Source: Aquatica leii
Lineage: Eukaryota > Arthropoda > Insecta > Coleoptera > Lampyridae
Assembly: GCA_035610365.1 (NCBI GenBank)
Contig: CM069435.1
Location: 65,097,389 to 65,161,388 of the forward strand
Direction of reading: 5' to 3'
DNA length: 64,000 nucleotides
The translations under genes and the position numbers were made by a program. Positions 24,491 to 38,488 of this stretch are shown piece after piece. Below the pieces are notes generated by a model. It worked only from the letters and a program-made list of their open reading frames with translations, did no database searches and was not told the DNA's origin. Each line of letters starts with the position of its first letter. Position 1 is the first letter of the stretch.

Positions 24491-25689
24491 GTGTTGTGTT
24501 TTACTTGTAAACTTAATAATAATAATAAATAAATGTTTGTTAAATAAATTTAAAGAAGGTGGTAGCAGGTATAGAGGTAGAAGGAGCAACAAAGACAGGG
24601 ACGAAGATGTATTCATAATTTCTATTAATTATTAAACTTGAAAATTTTCATGTTATTTTTAATGTACAAGAAGCATTTAAAAATTAAATTCGCAATTATC
24701 TTCTTTATCCGCAATAAGTATGCAAGTAAATAAAATCGTATTCCGCCATTCATGCAATCAATTAAGCTAATTTCCATTAGAATATGATTATTTTTATAAG
24801 TTGTTCACAGCAATAGTTGTGCGTTAATCACCCTTTTTCAGCTAAGAATCATTTTTTCTTATTTTAAGAATTATTTAAGTATTTAAAAAACTTTTCAAGA
24901 ACTAAAAATTCTTAAATTAAGTGTATTCTTTAATTCTCAATTTTAGTACACATTCTTATTTTCTGGAGTGTGTCTGTACTCAATTAAGCTTGTTTGTTCT
25001 TATTATTAAGCATGCAGTTCTAAATGCAGCAAAACATTCTTTCTTATTTTTAGCTGTCATCTGCTTATTCAAAGAATGCCAATATTCTTAGCTTACGAAC
25101 TGAGTACTTACTTTGAAATTTATTTCGAATCATCATTCTTATTTTCAGTTGTGAAATTCTTAATTAATTAGATTGAAAGATAAATTGAAAAACAAATGTG
25201 TTTGCAAATGATAGTAATACATAAATACAGTAAATAAATAAATAATGCAGATAAAATAATAGATAGTAGATTATACAAAACAGTATTATTATACAGACAG
25301 GCTCACCATGAACATCTCGCTTATTATAAGAGATACAAATTTGTTTAAATTTTAACAAAGATGCCTAATTAGAAGAGTACAAATATGATTCCAAGAAGTT
25401 CAGCATATCTGAATTAAATTAATTATTTTTTTCTAGTTTTATTTGAAGCAATATAAAAAATCTGTAAGCACATTTTCATTGCTACTTTTTAGCCGCTATT
25501 AGATTCCTTAATCAGATTTCTTCTACAACGTTTCGTATTTCCGTGGTCATCATTAGATCTTTACTAAATACGGACATGCCATTTTTTTGAATCTTTTGCA
25601 GCAGTACGTGATGTTATTTACATACAAAAGCTAGTTCAAATTCTAAAATTGTGCTATGCATTAGTCGTTTCATTTTTAAAAGGATTATC
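24491..25689. other. Unassigned AT-rich region
   Basis: Nothing coding recognised between the composite repeat and the transposon. Several A/T-rich words such as ATTCTTA recur by eye from 24840 to 25160 without forming a regular array. Confidence 0.3.
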
Positions 25690-25691
25690 TA

Positions 25692-27910
25692 TTCCCTGTA
25701 CGGCGAAAAGATAGAGTTAAGCCCCTCCTTCAATTTTGTATGATAATTTAAACCAATGTATGAAGAGACAAGTTTACACGGCTCAAATTAGTAAAAGCGC
25801 GAAAATTCAAAAACTATGTAATGTATAATATAGGCATTAAAGATTGAAGTACATAGGAAATCGTATAATTTTCAATAAATGTACAAAAGTAAAAATTTCT
25901 ATTATAACATATAAATACGTTTACAACTTTATATATTAATTCAGTTACACGATTAATTTCAAAAATTTATCAAATAATACTTAGAGGGAACAACTAAACA
26001 TTTAAAACGCGTATAAACAAGCGCTTCATTAAATTTTTACATTTTAACAAATTTGCCCAACTAAAATTATGACATATTTTATAGGAGTTTAAATAACATT
26101 TTGTATTAAAAAAAAAAGACATTTAGGATGATTCTGATGAAGAAGAGTCATCCTCCACACGAATTATCAACGGTTCCACTACAATCTCCATTGCGATGTC
26201 AGTTTGCCACATTCTTTCTTCTTCAGCTTGTGCATGACGAATAGCATTCTTCCAGTTTTCTGCAGATACATTGCCTACAGCTTGTTGAAATAATTGGTGA
26301 AGGTCTTTCATTTTAAAGGTTGTATTGTTTCTTGCGACTTCTCCTTTTATTTGACTCCATATCAACTCAATAGGATTGAATTCACAGTGATACGGAGGCA
26401 ATCGCAAAACAGTATGACCCTGTTCTTTTGCCATTTCATCAGTTACATACTTTGGCATGATGGCAGCTTCTTTAACAAGAAGCAGAAGTTCAGCTTTTAC
26501 CATATCTGGTAGGTAAACAATCGACTTGCTTTCCAACCAACCTTGTATGTCTGCTTTTTTCGTTCCTGAATTTGGAATCTTTTCTGTTTTCCTGCTATGA
26601 TAAGAAGCATTATCCATCACAATCACAGAATTTTCAGCCAAACGGCTTAGAATTTTTAAAAACCAGTTTTCGAAAACTTCTCCAGTCATTTCTTCATGGT
26701 AATCACCAGTTTTCTCAGATTCAAAGCATAGCAAACCATTTTCAACAAAACCGTCTTCAGATCCTATATGAAGTATTATAAGACGATTTCCCTTGCCGGC
26801 AGGGTCCTTTAACCCTGTGGTTAATCCTTCGATGAAAGCTTGCCTCGGAGTCACGATTGTTGTGTCTTTCCATACTTTGCTTACAGTATGACCAGCGTTC
26901 ACCCAGGTTTCATCTAAAAAATACAATTTCTTGCTCTCTTCCCTGTACTTTCGAATTTCTCGCAAAAAACGTCGTCTCCAGGCAATGATCTCGTTTTTTT
27001 CTTTAAGAATACTATTGCGTGATCTTTTTGAAAATCTATAATGCAAAACCACAATCACATTAAAAGATGTATAAATAAACAATTTGTTTACTCACCGAAA
27101 TCCAATTTCTTTAATTAGCAAACTCATCGTAGTCCTTTTCAATTGAGGTAGATTTTCGTTTTCATGCAATGCCGCTAACATTTTATTCAGAGTTGGCGGT
27201 TCATTTCTTTCAAAAAAACTATGTATTAAACGTCGAATAGCATTTTTAGCTGCATCATCGATGTTGTCTAAAACTGATCGGGGTCTGTGATACACTTTTG
27301 GTGCTTGAAGGTCATGTGTTTCTTGATATTCACGAATAATATTGAAAACACTCGAGACACACACCCCTAAAATTGTAATCGATATAGATAATATTAATGA
27401 CTTAATTAAAATTACCTGCGGCTTTTGCAGTAAACTCGATAATTTGGGTCTTAGCTCTATTGGGGTGTTCCTCGGTACTAGCTTTAAAGATATTTACAAT
27501 GCGTTCCTTGTCATCAATCGAAAAATGCCGAGAAGTTCGTTTTTTCGGTGGCGACAGGGCCATGGATTGATCCATAATTAATTAAATGAATAACCTAAAA
27601 TACAAAATGTAACTTTAATGTTAATCTTTAATGAATCATTTCAGTACGCACCTGAATATACACAAATGTCTTCCAAAGTATTGAAAAATACTATTTCGTC
27701 AAATGAATGGAAATAACAAAAACTTAAAACTGCGAATAAATTAACCAAAATGTCGAACGTTAAACCTGGTTAAACTCAGGTCAAACTGAAGTATGTTATT
27801 TGTTTGTTGTAATACTGACTTGAAAATTTTAACCAATAAAAAAAATTTATTCAAATTTAGCGCGTATTTGATGGGAGGGATTTAACTCTATCTGTTCGCC
27901 GTACAGATAA
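25692..27910 (-). mobile_element. Complete IS630/Tc1/mariner-type DNA transposon with TA target duplication
   Basis: Terminal inverted repeats of about 37 bp: the left end reads TTCCCTGTACGGCGAAAAGA, the right end reverse-complemented reads TTATCTGTACGGCGAACAGA, and both run on through TAGAGTTAA to CCCTCC. A TA lies immediately outside each end (25690-25691 and 27911-27912), the target duplication of this superfamily. The element is 2219 bp and encodes one transposase on the minus strand. Nearly matching ends and an unbroken coding sequence suggest a young, possibly active copy. Confidence 0.88.
26123..27575 (-). CDS. DDE transposase, three exons, 447 residues
   Basis: Cuts and pastes its own transposon. 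Exons on the minus strand are 27575-27416, 27366-27096 and 27035-26123. Both introns are short (49 and 60 nt) with GT-AG borders, and the sum is exactly 448 codons with stop. The N-terminal part (MDQSMALSPPKKRTSRHFSI, then a helical KERIVNIFKA segment) is the DNA-binding region with a basic start. The catalytic core has FLDETWVN (first Asp), VIVMDNASYH (second Asp) and NPIELIWSQIK (Glu). By count there are about 81 residues between the second Asp and the Glu, because an extra helical segment (IQGWLESKSI through VKEAAIMPKYVTDE) is inserted. Usual Tc1/mariner enzymes have 34-41. This resembles the long-spacer group I recall as DD82E (Sailor); that name is from memory. The serine-rich acidic C-terminus ends DDSSSSESS. 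All catalytic residues are present. Confidence 0.85.
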
Positions 27911-29930
27911 TAGTAGCAGCAACAATTTATTCACTTACAGAATTAGTAGAGATCATTTCACGACTAAAGAACCGTGAGGTGCGCGTCGGATAAATACGGA
28001 ATTTGACGATTATGCGAAATAAATTCTAACTAAAAACATCATCTGTAAACGATGTACATTAACTGTAATGGTTTACCTTTAATTGAACTAAAAATGAATG
28101 CATACAAGACGATGAATATAATATAAAAACATATAAAACACAAAGATGAAAAAGAGTTTGTAACAACTTGTGGAATAAATGTGGACACTTCAAACGCCGT
28201 ATGAAAAGTGCAAACGTTTTTTGGTTAGCTAGTGTATTGACATTCGGAACAAAATTGGTTTCTGCGCAGCGGTTCTTTAGTCTTGAAATGAACTCTAACT
28301 AACAAATAAGTTACATCGTTTTATTGTACTTCTATTAAAAGATTTTGTTATATTTTTCAGATTTATTTAAACTTAAGTACATCATCTGTCTGCTTACAGT
28401 GACTCACTTTTTTATCTTTTTTGCGACTTCCAACTTTGCCACGTTTTTTATTTCTACAACATAAAAATTATTATCACCAAATGTCCGATAATTAGTATTT
28501 TACTATTAGTTACAGAAGATGTTCGAATAGCTGTTCATTATTTTTAACGTAAAAGTAAACTCAACAAAGGGTTGAGCTTAATACGCTTTGTATCATGTTT
28601 CTTGGGATCTCATGGTACGCTCTTTGCACTACAGCTTCCAAAACATGCACACCGTTGCATTCATCTTCATATAGAATATTTTTAATGTAATCCCAAAGGA
28701 AATAATCTTATCTAATTTACTGGCGGCTTCTAGATTCCACATATTTGAATATTGTGATACTAAAGTAATATCGTTCTCATGTGATTCATGCATCTTAACT
28801 ACTTCGTACCTATCACTACCACTATCGTAAGCTATTCTAGTAAAATGTTTACGGATATTATACCCAACCACTTACAAAGCTTGTGCAAAATTTAGTTACA
28901 TGCAAAGGTTACATGTTTTTTCATGTGTTTGTGTTAACACGAGGTAAGCATCTTTGTTTTTGGTTTCATCAATGGTTTCATCAATTCGCGCATGAATGCA
29001 ATACGATTTTCTGCGATAACCGTCGAGCTTAACGGAATCTAAAATCAAGTCCCACAATATTTAATTTTAAGCACGAGTTGTTCTAATGTGTTTTTTTTTT
29101 TTATAACTGTTATTTCGAAACATAATGTTTTAAGAACTTACTATCTAGAACGATTGGCGTAATTATAAAAAAAGACGTAGGTACTTTATTAAAACACATC
29201 GTACTCATTATCAAAACATTTATTGATTCTAAATTTAAACAACAAATACTTAACGTATTCTACAAAAATATTTCTTTCAGTGAAAACTATTGAAACCGTA
29301 ACGAATTTTGTTTTGCTTCATGTCTATAATGTCATGAATATAAAAAAAACAATTTTGCAGTAGGGGGAGTCCGTGAGGCTTGAGCCGCTTTATACATAAA
29401 ACATAATCATTTCTTTTACTTCAGCAGGTACAACTATTGTATTTTTAATAAAATGTCTTTAAACAGATATCACTGTTTTAATAAAACATGAGATATGAGT
29501 CAAGTCTTATTATTTTAAAAAAAGAGAAAAAACATTTTCAGCTTGAATCACAAATTTACTAACATAAATATAAAGGTACTACTACTATTTCTTCAAAGGA
29601 CAAGCAAAGCAGTACTAAGCGTCGTCAGAATTCTCTTCAAAATCTTTATCAGTAGAACTCTTTGTTTTCAGATTCCGTTACGCTGTCATCATTCTTCTTT
29701 ATATTTTTTTTCTTCTTATGGTTTTCTTGTTGGCATATACTTGCTTAGCTTGTCTTTTAGTTTTGCATCTGGTTTGAAATTCAATATTTTTTTTTTCGTT
29801 TTTCTTTGAGTTTTCTTAGTTTTTTTTAATAGAATAGTTTTCGTTATCTAATTCAGTGTCACTTTTCTCAAAAACTCTGTTCTTAATATTATTCATCTTT
29901 TATCTTCTGATCACATCAATATCTATAATA
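27911..29930. other. Spacer with one weak protein-like fragment
   Basis: Mostly AT-rich. On the minus strand at 28629-28871 a stretch including YDSGSDRYEVVKMHESHEND resembles the zinc-finger-like segment that precedes SWIM/FAR1-type transposase domains, but the match is too short to name. Nothing else is recognised. Confidence 0.25.
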
Positions 29931-30905
29931 TTTGATTAATCATTACTCTTATCGCCATGAAATTATTTTGCCGTTGCGAAACAGAAGTAACAGAACCATG
30001 GTTAACACTAGGAATTTTCAAATTATTTTGAGACTTCTGTAAAGAAACGGTTGGAATTGTAGTGTTCTGTTCAAGCAGAAATTCTCCCTCAAGTTCAACA
30101 AAAAACTCAAGCTGACTTTCTAAACGTATCAGTCCAATTATTGATGCTTGTTCTTGGGGTAAATCTCTGTCCGTGACAGCGCAACACAAAAAATGGTCGT
30201 CACAAAAATTTCTGGGTTAAATATTTTGACTAAAGTCTGGAGACATCCAGTTGTATTGTATCGAAATTTAAAGAAATAATATATTGCGACATAGTGGGGG
30301 AAACAACGTAATCCGATTATTTGTAGCAAAGTTAATTGCCGCAATGTTTACATGACTCTTATGATTACTTAGTATTATGAGCACGCGATTGGTCTCAGAG
30401 GCATAAGAATATTTTGCAAGGTGTCGAAAAAAATTCTCAAAAATTTTTGTAGTCATCCAACTACTCGAATGAGCATCTCTAAATGACCCTTCAGATACAA
30501 AATCATCCTGATACATAACTCTGAAAAATATAAGGAATGCATCGATGGCAAAACCAAGTGTTATAATTGTTCCTCTCTCTCTCTCTCTCTCTCTACAGAA
30601 ATGACTTGTCCGTTCTGTTTAGACTTTTTAATATGTAGATTCAATTTCATCACAATTCTATATATTGTGAGGCTCAAAGCTATATTTCTCGAGCGCTGTC
30701 TTCAAACTTGTGAAAAAATGTCAATTTTTTAAATTCAAACTAATAGCACAAGATAAACTGGTGGCTTCGAGTGTACTTGTTTTTGCAATTCTGGAAATCG
30801 TGAAACCAATCTTTCCTGGCGTAGTTATTTATTATCCAACTGTCAAAAAATTTCTTATAATTGCATTGCTTGTTTTTGGTCAATCCGTAATGCATTTTAC
30901 TGCAT
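29925..30905 (-). pseudogene. pogo-like (CENP-B/jerky type, DDE_1) transposase, broken
   Basis: Minus strand, three or more frames. Near 30890-30800 is MHYGLTKNKQ...NNYARKDWFHDFQ, then in a shifted frame TSTLEATSLSCA, the family's CENP-B-type helix-turn-helix with GRDWF and PEATSLARA. The catalytic part is at 30516-30270: RDAHSSSWMTTKIFENFFRH, RVLIILSNHKSHVNIAAINF and NNRITLFPPLC, where the expected LDNHxSH catalytic aspartate is a serine. LPQEQASI near 30145 matches the C-terminal region. A CT microsatellite interrupts the middle. The element is dead; its ends were not found. Confidence 0.7.
30571..30594. repeat. CT dinucleotide microsatellite
   Basis: About 11 uninterrupted CT units inside the pogo-like pseudogene. 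Confidence 0.9.
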
Positions 30906-33180
30906 GATAATAAATAATTAACAAGGAGCTTCGGCTATTATAAACACCTGTGATGCTTTATAATCACTGATTTTTTCTTCAATTTTTGTATTTTATCTTA
31001 ATCCAACTTATAACGTCTTATTGTAGTTATATAGATTTCATACTTATAGAAGCACCTTCTTTTGTTTCGTGATGATCTCTAGAAAGTCTGTAATGCTAAT
31101 CTTTATAACGTAGGTTATTTATAACGCCAACGTACGACGATAACTTAAACAACGTGCTGTCAGTTTATATGTCAGTTTAATTCACTTTGAAGTAAATTAA
31201 TTGTTTACTAAACATATACTGTTTTTAAGTCAAAATCGTAATCGTAATATTATGTGTTATAATTATTCATGACCATAAGTACATTTTAAATATTGATTTT
31301 TTTTTAATTTATTGCGTAATACAGATTAGTAGGATAATTATCTACATTTCAATATTAACTTTAGACTTAAAAAGTACACAGGATAGGACCGCAGTACATT
31401 AAGTTCAGATCATTCATTCAATAGCTATGGTCTTTCATTGGGTCAAATCATATACTTGTACAGATTTTGAATAGAACAATTATTGTTTTAAAATACCTTT
31501 TCAGTAATACTAAATATAACTCGTATTGTGGCATTCCTATGCTAAAAATTTAAATTAATTTCTCTTTTTCGTCATTGGCGTTTGTTAAGTTTTAGCTTCA
31601 GATGTGCAATTACCTAAAAAAATACAAACCATTATGACTACTAAGTAACTATGTACTACCTCTTCTTTAAACAAATTTTATTTTCACTTAAAACGTTGTT
31701 TCTAGTTTACTGAACTATTCTTGCTACTAAAGTTGACAGCTGCTTTCAAAGTCTCAATATTTTATTTTATCGGTATTACAGGTATTATGCGCGTGCTAGT
31801 CAATAAAAACATACGTTTCAAAAATCTTAAACCTTACGTTGCCCACCGATGAGTCATAAGATACTTCACGTGATTACGATTATATACAAGGTAGGGCGCC
31901 GTATAGGCTACGGTCATTATACCAGCAAGTGTTTGAATTTCAAAAAAAAATTTTTTACAAGTATATACAAAATCTTTGAGATCATAATTTAAGGTGACAG
32001 TTTACATCAAGAAAATAACCCAAATTTCGTTTAGAGTAAGTTTCTAACATAATATTGAACGAATCTAGACGTTATTTATATGAAAATGTAGTAAAAAAAT
32101 CACAGAAGGACGTGCGGTATGTAGGAACTGGGATTGCTTTTTTAAGATTGCATAAAATAAAAAATTTGAAAATGGCGAAAAATCATGTCGTATCATTTAT
32201 CGTGAAATTCTTTTAACTGCACATATTTGCAGTAAAATATTACACCGCACGCCTAATGGCAATGTTTAAGCTATAATGTGCTCTATAATTTATAACGATT
32301 GCAGGTATTAAAACTAACGTGCAGACTAACTTTACCACCAGTTTCCACAATTAAACGAGGAAAAAATATTGTAAAAGAATTGAATAGAAAATAGGGGGCT
32401 GATGGCTAAGTTAGCGCCCGGATTTGTTTTAATTTTATTAACAATTCAAAATTGAGCACAATTAAAAATAACAACGACACAATTGAGCACAAAACAAGCA
32501 CCATTAAATAAGCAAATAAAATTGTAAAAAAGTGCAAAAACGGGGGGTTAGCGGTTAAGTTCACCTTCTATATGTTTTGATTTTTTTATTAATTTAGAGC
32601 ATTATTTAGAAAGTGGGGGCTAACTTGACTGAGCTACTTATAATAAAAATTAATTTTTCGTCGCTGAAGAAAACAAAAATAATAATAATAATAATAATAA
32701 AATTATAATTGCCTTGATTTGACAATTCGACCAAAAAAACTTTTGGCGCTCTTATGCAAATTTAAAATAACGCCCCAAATTTGTATTACGTTCATATTGA
32801 AAAATAATTTTAAAATGTATTTTTATAAATTTATTTTCATTTTTATATTTTACAAGTACAAGCCATAAGCCATACAAGTATTTTTTCATAACAATTGTAA
32901 CCTTATAGAAAACATAAATATATTGTAACAGTAATAGAATTCAAAATTTTTGTATTTCAGTTTGAAATGTAATACATGATACAAAAGCACAAGAAATAAA
33001 AAAATATTTAAAACATTAAAAATACTCGTTTATATATCACAGGACAAAACTGATCGACAAATAAAAACAAAACAATATATTATTTTAATAATGCAACATG
33101 TCACCTTTTAAAGGTTAATATTCAGGTATTAGGTATTGTTATTAATATTTTAGCTAAGTGAATTGAGCTTTCCGTGCTTT
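30906..33180. other. Unassigned AT-rich region with simple repeats
   Basis: Contains an AAT trinucleotide run at about 32677-32703. Three short G-rich/GTTAAG-like segments (32395-32423, 32545-32565, 32612-32635) are similar to one another; the first and third are roughly inverted and may bound a small MITE. No coding signal. Confidence 0.3.
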
Positions 33181-33189
33181 AATTTTTGC

Positions 33190-36024
33190 AAATTGTTTAA
33201 TTAAATCTTCGGTGTTTTAATTCTTTTAGCTGGCCCGTTTCTATTGCAAGATTACTTAGTCGGTTTTGTCCCATGGTCGATCTTAAATAATGTTTTATTA
33301 TTTTGAGTTTTGAAAAATATCGTTCTGCGGTAGCAACAGAAACCGGAATTGTTAATAAAATACGAAGTATTATGCTCATATTAGGAAAAAAATTCACTAA
33401 GTTGTTAATTATTATAAGTTTCTTCTGGAGACGTAATAACTTTTTCATCAAAATTTTGTAAATATTGCAATTCTTTAACAATTTCCACGGCAGTTATGTT
33501 TCGTTCATTGCGAGTTTTGTCGTTGAATAAATTTTCAACTTTTTGACATAATTCTAATTGTGCGTTTTCAAAATAATTTTTAAATTTATCAATATTCCAT
33601 AAAAACGCGAAATTATTAGAGTAAGAAGAAAGTAATTGGAATCTCTCATCCACTGATGTTATGATTACATCTAGAGCATTAAAAAAACAATCAATTTTGA
33701 ACTTTAAAGTTTCGTCGTGGATCGGTTCATCGTCACATTCATAATCAAAATGTTTTTTTTATATTTTTCGCGATCTTAGACCTCTTTGTTTTTTGAATTT
33801 AGGTTCTGTGTTATAGCTGGATGCTATTTCTTTAGCATCAATCAATAATTATTAAAACCTTTATCGGAGCGAAAAGCTTTCAAAAAACTATTCAAATTAT
33901 TTAAATGATTACAACACTGAGCAACATCAAATTTCGGTTTTTGAATAATTTTACTAACAATGTTAACTTTACTTAAAATATTATACCATAATATAACAAT
34001 GCAAATGAACTGAAAATTTTGCATTTTTTTGGCCAACGATGCAGCCAAATTTTTTACGTTATTTTCAAAGTTTTCATCGCTTGTTTCAAACAGAGCATCA
34101 TGAACCTCTTTAAGTTAATACCTTAAAGTAGTTATTTCATCTATTCTACTAAACCATCGAGTATCCGCTAAAGGTTTTAAAGTTAAATTTGTTACATTAG
34201 ATACGTTAGATTTCAGAATTGGCCACCGTTTAGTAGAAGCTGAAAAAATACAAACAGATCGTGAACTAAAGAAAAAAAATGATGCTCAAAGTATTTGATT
34301 TTGCGGCATCATTGACGACTAAATTTAGGATAAGATTGCAACAATGAACAAAGAAAGCTCGTGGATTGAAATCCATTTTTTTGTACTCTATTATGCTTAC
34401 CACGCATAGTTGCCCCATTGTCGTAACCCTGACCCCGCAAATCGTTGGTTTTTAAGCCTTCTTTCTCTAACGCCGACAAAAGAAATTTTGTCAACCTTTC
34501 ACCCGACACATCATCTATATGACAAAATAATAAAAAATGTTCTTCTATACAAATTCCCGTGCTTTTTAAATTAATAAATCTTATACAAACTGAAATTTGT
34601 TCTTGGTGACTAGAGTCAGGAGTGCAGTCTAATAATAATTTGGAATAATATTTTGCTTTTTTAGTTAGTTCTAAAATTATGGATTTGATATTTTCACCGA
34701 TCAAGTTGATTACTTCATTTTGTATTTATCCCAAAGATAGTTTTTGTGATCTTTTATTTAAGAGCGTTTTGTAAGTTCTGACATAATCGGGTCGAATTTG
34801 GAAATCATTTTTATGCATTTTAATAAGTTACTGTTTTGTCGTTATCCGTAACCATTATTGTTCCTTCTTATTAGTAATAATTAATAATCTATTTTTAAGT
34901 TCATTTTGTAAGTGTGTATATACATATTTCGATATTTATATATGTGCCAGCTTTTAAATTCGATCTGGGTGTGTCGAGGATTTAAATAAGGGGAAGAAGA
35001 AAAGATTTCGGGGTAGTGTGAGTAGTACCATTATAGCGGTTAATGTAACTAGCCGCCTAAAGATTAAATGTAGAAGTTGCCGTTGCAACATTGTATATGT
35101 CATTATATATATATGTGCATTAATTAAAATCTTTAAATGGTGTGATAATTTTTTTTATGTGGTCGCAAACTCGAAGATATCAACCACCCTACCCGTGGAT
35201 AAATATACAGCTTACTTATTAAAACCTTTTGATCTTAAGGTAAAGAGAGAATACAAATTCACCAGTTACCATTGTTTTTCTTAAACAACTTATTACTACT
35301 TCCACGAATAGCTAAATTTTGCTGACCTAAAAACTGAATCACGTAGAAAATTCTTTCTATAACAGCTTGCCAGTATTTAATTTCTTTGTTTATTACATTT
35401 TGTTTATAAATACGTTTATTACATTTTGAATGTCAGAATCAACTATTTCATTTTTATTAAAACGGTTAGAAAGATGTAGCAATTTTAGAACATTTTCGAT
35501 ATGTAACTTGCTCTTTTCATGAATATTTAAATGTTCACTTAAATACTGCCAGTCATTGTAACTAGATTCATCACTAAGGCGAACAGATAAATCTCTAAAG
35601 AAGTAACTCTCAGATAAATATCCTTTTTGTTTTGATAATGAGCAGGGCCACGTTCTAATAGTTCTTGAATATTATTAGGACGTAATTTCTTTGGCCATAG
35701 TGCAGCATCTTTCGAAAGTTTACTCATATTTTCCATTCTGGTAATTTTTGAAGTTGTTGATTTCTCATTATCAGCGGAAGTTGAAGATGTTGATGGATTG
35801 CTTTCTAGAAGATCAGTTTCTTGTCTGCTGCTGATACTTGTTTGAAATGCAGGTTCAGAATATTGGGATTCAGCTGTATTATTGTTGTTATTAATATTTG
35901 GCAAAGTAGACTCGGGCTTTAAAAAAAATGCGTAATTCTGACATGGTTTTCCAGTTCTTCCTCTCTTTTTCTTTTATTCAGTAAATTTTGATATTCAGAC
36001 AATTTCTTCTTTTTTTTCTGACAT
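33190..36024 (-). pseudogene. hAT-type transposase-derived pseudogene (ZMYM1/TTF type)
   Basis: Minus strand, starting MSEKKKKLSEYQNLLNKRKR at 36024 and ending near 33195. Order: a low-complexity acidic/serine region, the TTF-like segment AALWPKKLRPNNIQELLERG (35690-35640), HEKSKLHIENVLK near 35510, the DUF4371-like core with FLLFCHIDDVSGERLTKFLL and LRGQGYDNGATMRGKHNRVQ (34560-34380), and a C-terminal hAT dimerisation domain (LLTIPVSVATAERYFSKLKI and LRSTMGQNRLSNLAIE near 33340-33240). Stops and frameshifts separate the parts. About 400 bp at 34862-35264 is an unrelated insertion. ZMYM1-like relatives are usually about 600-800 residues, so the full length is represented but broken. Confidence 0.8.
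34862..35264. other. Short insertion inside the hAT pseudogene
   Basis: Sequence without similarity to the hAT coding region. It interrupts it at the family's NNGN motif; both sides carry the short direct duplication ACCATT, as expected for a target-site duplication. It is non-coding and unclassified. Confidence 0.4.
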
Positions 36025-38488
36025 CTTGTATACTGTAAAGAAATTAATACGTAAGTAAACAAATTGACAAATTATTCATGAAAAATGGAAATGTTTCGAC
36101 GTCTCAAACTCAAACTCGAAAGTATTTTCTCAACTCTACTTATTTCAAGTTATTTCAAAATTTATAAATTTTTATAAATAGTAATATTAGTGCTTATCAA
36201 TTAATCTGTTTGAATTTGCTTCAATTAAAATTAACAATGATGTTTATATAATCAAATATAAAAGGATTTTTGAGATGCAAGTTTTTGGCTTTTAATGTTT
36301 TAATAAAACTAAAATAAAAAATAAATTTTAGATGAACTCACTTTAATTCACAACAGAAAACATATCACTATAAAGTCTGTAAAACTACAAAAAACTAAAT
36401 TTTCAAAAGCAGATATATTTTAATTAATTTTAATTATCGATCAGGCATCAGGCAACAAATGAAATCGCAACCGATGCAGCGCTTAAACATATAAAGTTTC
36501 GTACATTGCAAGCTCAGACAGGAATAAACCGCTTGTTCGCTCGTTGGCTCGTTGCAGGCCAAATTTCAAGCAGAATATGAATAAAATCAGATTTGTTTGA
36601 GTTCACACAATTCATGTTATGTTACGTATTCGATCGAATAAATTCTATTATTGCGTACTCTAATTTGAAAAATATATTATTTTCGAGAATTAATTCGTCT
36701 CAAAGAGTAAAAATAAAAAATAATTAGTATTATATTCACAATGTTATTAATAGGTTGTTACATGGATGTAATATAAAATGTGTTCAAAAAAATAGCCTTA
36801 ATAAAGTTTATAACGCACTGTTTCAACATAGAACTTTTATATTTACACACGAAAATATTTCGTATAAAAGTACAGCCCACGCGTCCAAAGAATTCCTGAA
36901 GGTTGGATGCGCATTCGTCCAACACCAAGTTTGTTAAGCGCGGCATGTCAGTGGCGTCACCACCAAAAGCGCGTTCCGTTTATTATCATGTATTACACTA
37001 ATTAATTATTTATTTCTGTTATTAATTTACATACGTACTTGTTAGTTTTACTTTATTACAATTATTGCAACAAAACGACAGTGAACCATTTTCCCATGTT
37101 AATTTTGTCCTATTTTTTTATTTTATAAATGTTTAAACTATTACTGTTCATATCGTCAGAATTTCGCCGTTATTACACACAATATTATTATTTTATTCAA
37201 GAACACTTTACAGCAATAATAGTACAGTGGATTATTACTAAATATATGGTTTATATTAAATCATCTATCTATAATGCCCGCCTCGTGAGTACTACTCCGC
37301 GTCCCGCTTCTGTAACTTCACGGCGCTTATTCCCACATCACCTACTCCGTCAATGGCGTATCTATTGATACCTTGCATTATGTAATTCAAATAAATAAAA
37401 TATTTTAAAATTTCTTGTGGTTTGGTGACGAATGATTGAAAACGCCACTGGTAATGCTTTCAGTCGCTATTGTGTTGAGTGCGGCCGAACGCACGAACAT
37501 CCATGCGCAACACGAGGCATTCTTTGGGCGCGCTGACTGTAAAATGCAGTTTACTATACCAAATCATTCAAACATAGGAATGTATTGATTTTTTAGTTTT
37601 TGCTGATAAACGATTTGACCTTGTCGTATTGTCAATGTTTATTATTTGTATAATTTGAATTTCTTGAACAGCATCGCGAACGATCACAAATGATTGCCGA
37701 TTGCATTTGCTAATAAGCCTAGTTTACACCGCTACCTATTTTAATCGAATTAATCAATGTGTCCCATTTTTTGTTTAGTTGAGTGTACACTGCAAAAATG
37801 TAGACCGGCGGTTTAGCTGATCTGGCTAGAAATCTTTGATCATAAAATAAACAAGCGCACATGTTGTGTTGGTACACATTTATTCGTTAATTTTTGTCAA
37901 TTCAACATAAAATTGTTTAAAGGAAAGTACTAATTTTAATTAAATCAGTGTTACTTTTTATATATTACATATGTTGATTAAAGCTGTTTGAAACTAAAAT
38001 GATCGTACATTTTGGCATTATCGTACAAAAATGATAATTATCGTTAACGCTATAGACAGCAGCTAAACAAATGTTGGAATAGTCAGTAGCGCATCGTCGA
38101 AACAAATTTAAGTACAAAAATTGGCCACATACTTCAGCCGCCACTGATTATTTCTGTAATTACGTAATTGTTTTGGCAAATTTAGAAAGATGTGAATTTG
38201 TTAAAATTTCAGTGCAACTGATTTAAATATTCTTGAACGATGTAGCATTAATAAACAAAAAAAAAAGCAATTATATCTGATTGAACAAAGAGAAAGGTCA
38301 ATTAACTACGCAGTATATATTATAGCGCATGCGTGAATAGTCATCTGTATTTTGGGTGCGTTGTTGATGTTATTGTTTATTGATGTTTGTAAACTGAATT
38401 CGTGTTGAATCTTAACATAGTTTAATATTTAGAAATTATTTCTCGAATAACCGATGAAACTGGTCTAATTCGCAGCAAAAAGTCTTTG
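36025..38488. other. Intergenic region including the NBR1-like gene's 5' flank
   Basis: No protein domain recognised. The last few hundred bases before 38489 must hold the promoter and 5' UTR of the NBR1-like gene; I see no clear TATA or initiator to place the transcription start. Confidence 0.35.

Noticed and set aside
25520..25560. Hammerhead-ribozyme-like text on the minus strand (CTAATGATGACC...TACGAAACG)
   Set aside because: The core deviates from CUGAUGA and the required stem II pairs are missing, so the motif is not supported.
30710..30907. Plus-strand 65-codon ORF
   Set aside because: The minus strand here carries the GLTKNK...NYARKDWF segment of a pogo-like transposase; the plus frame is a shadow.
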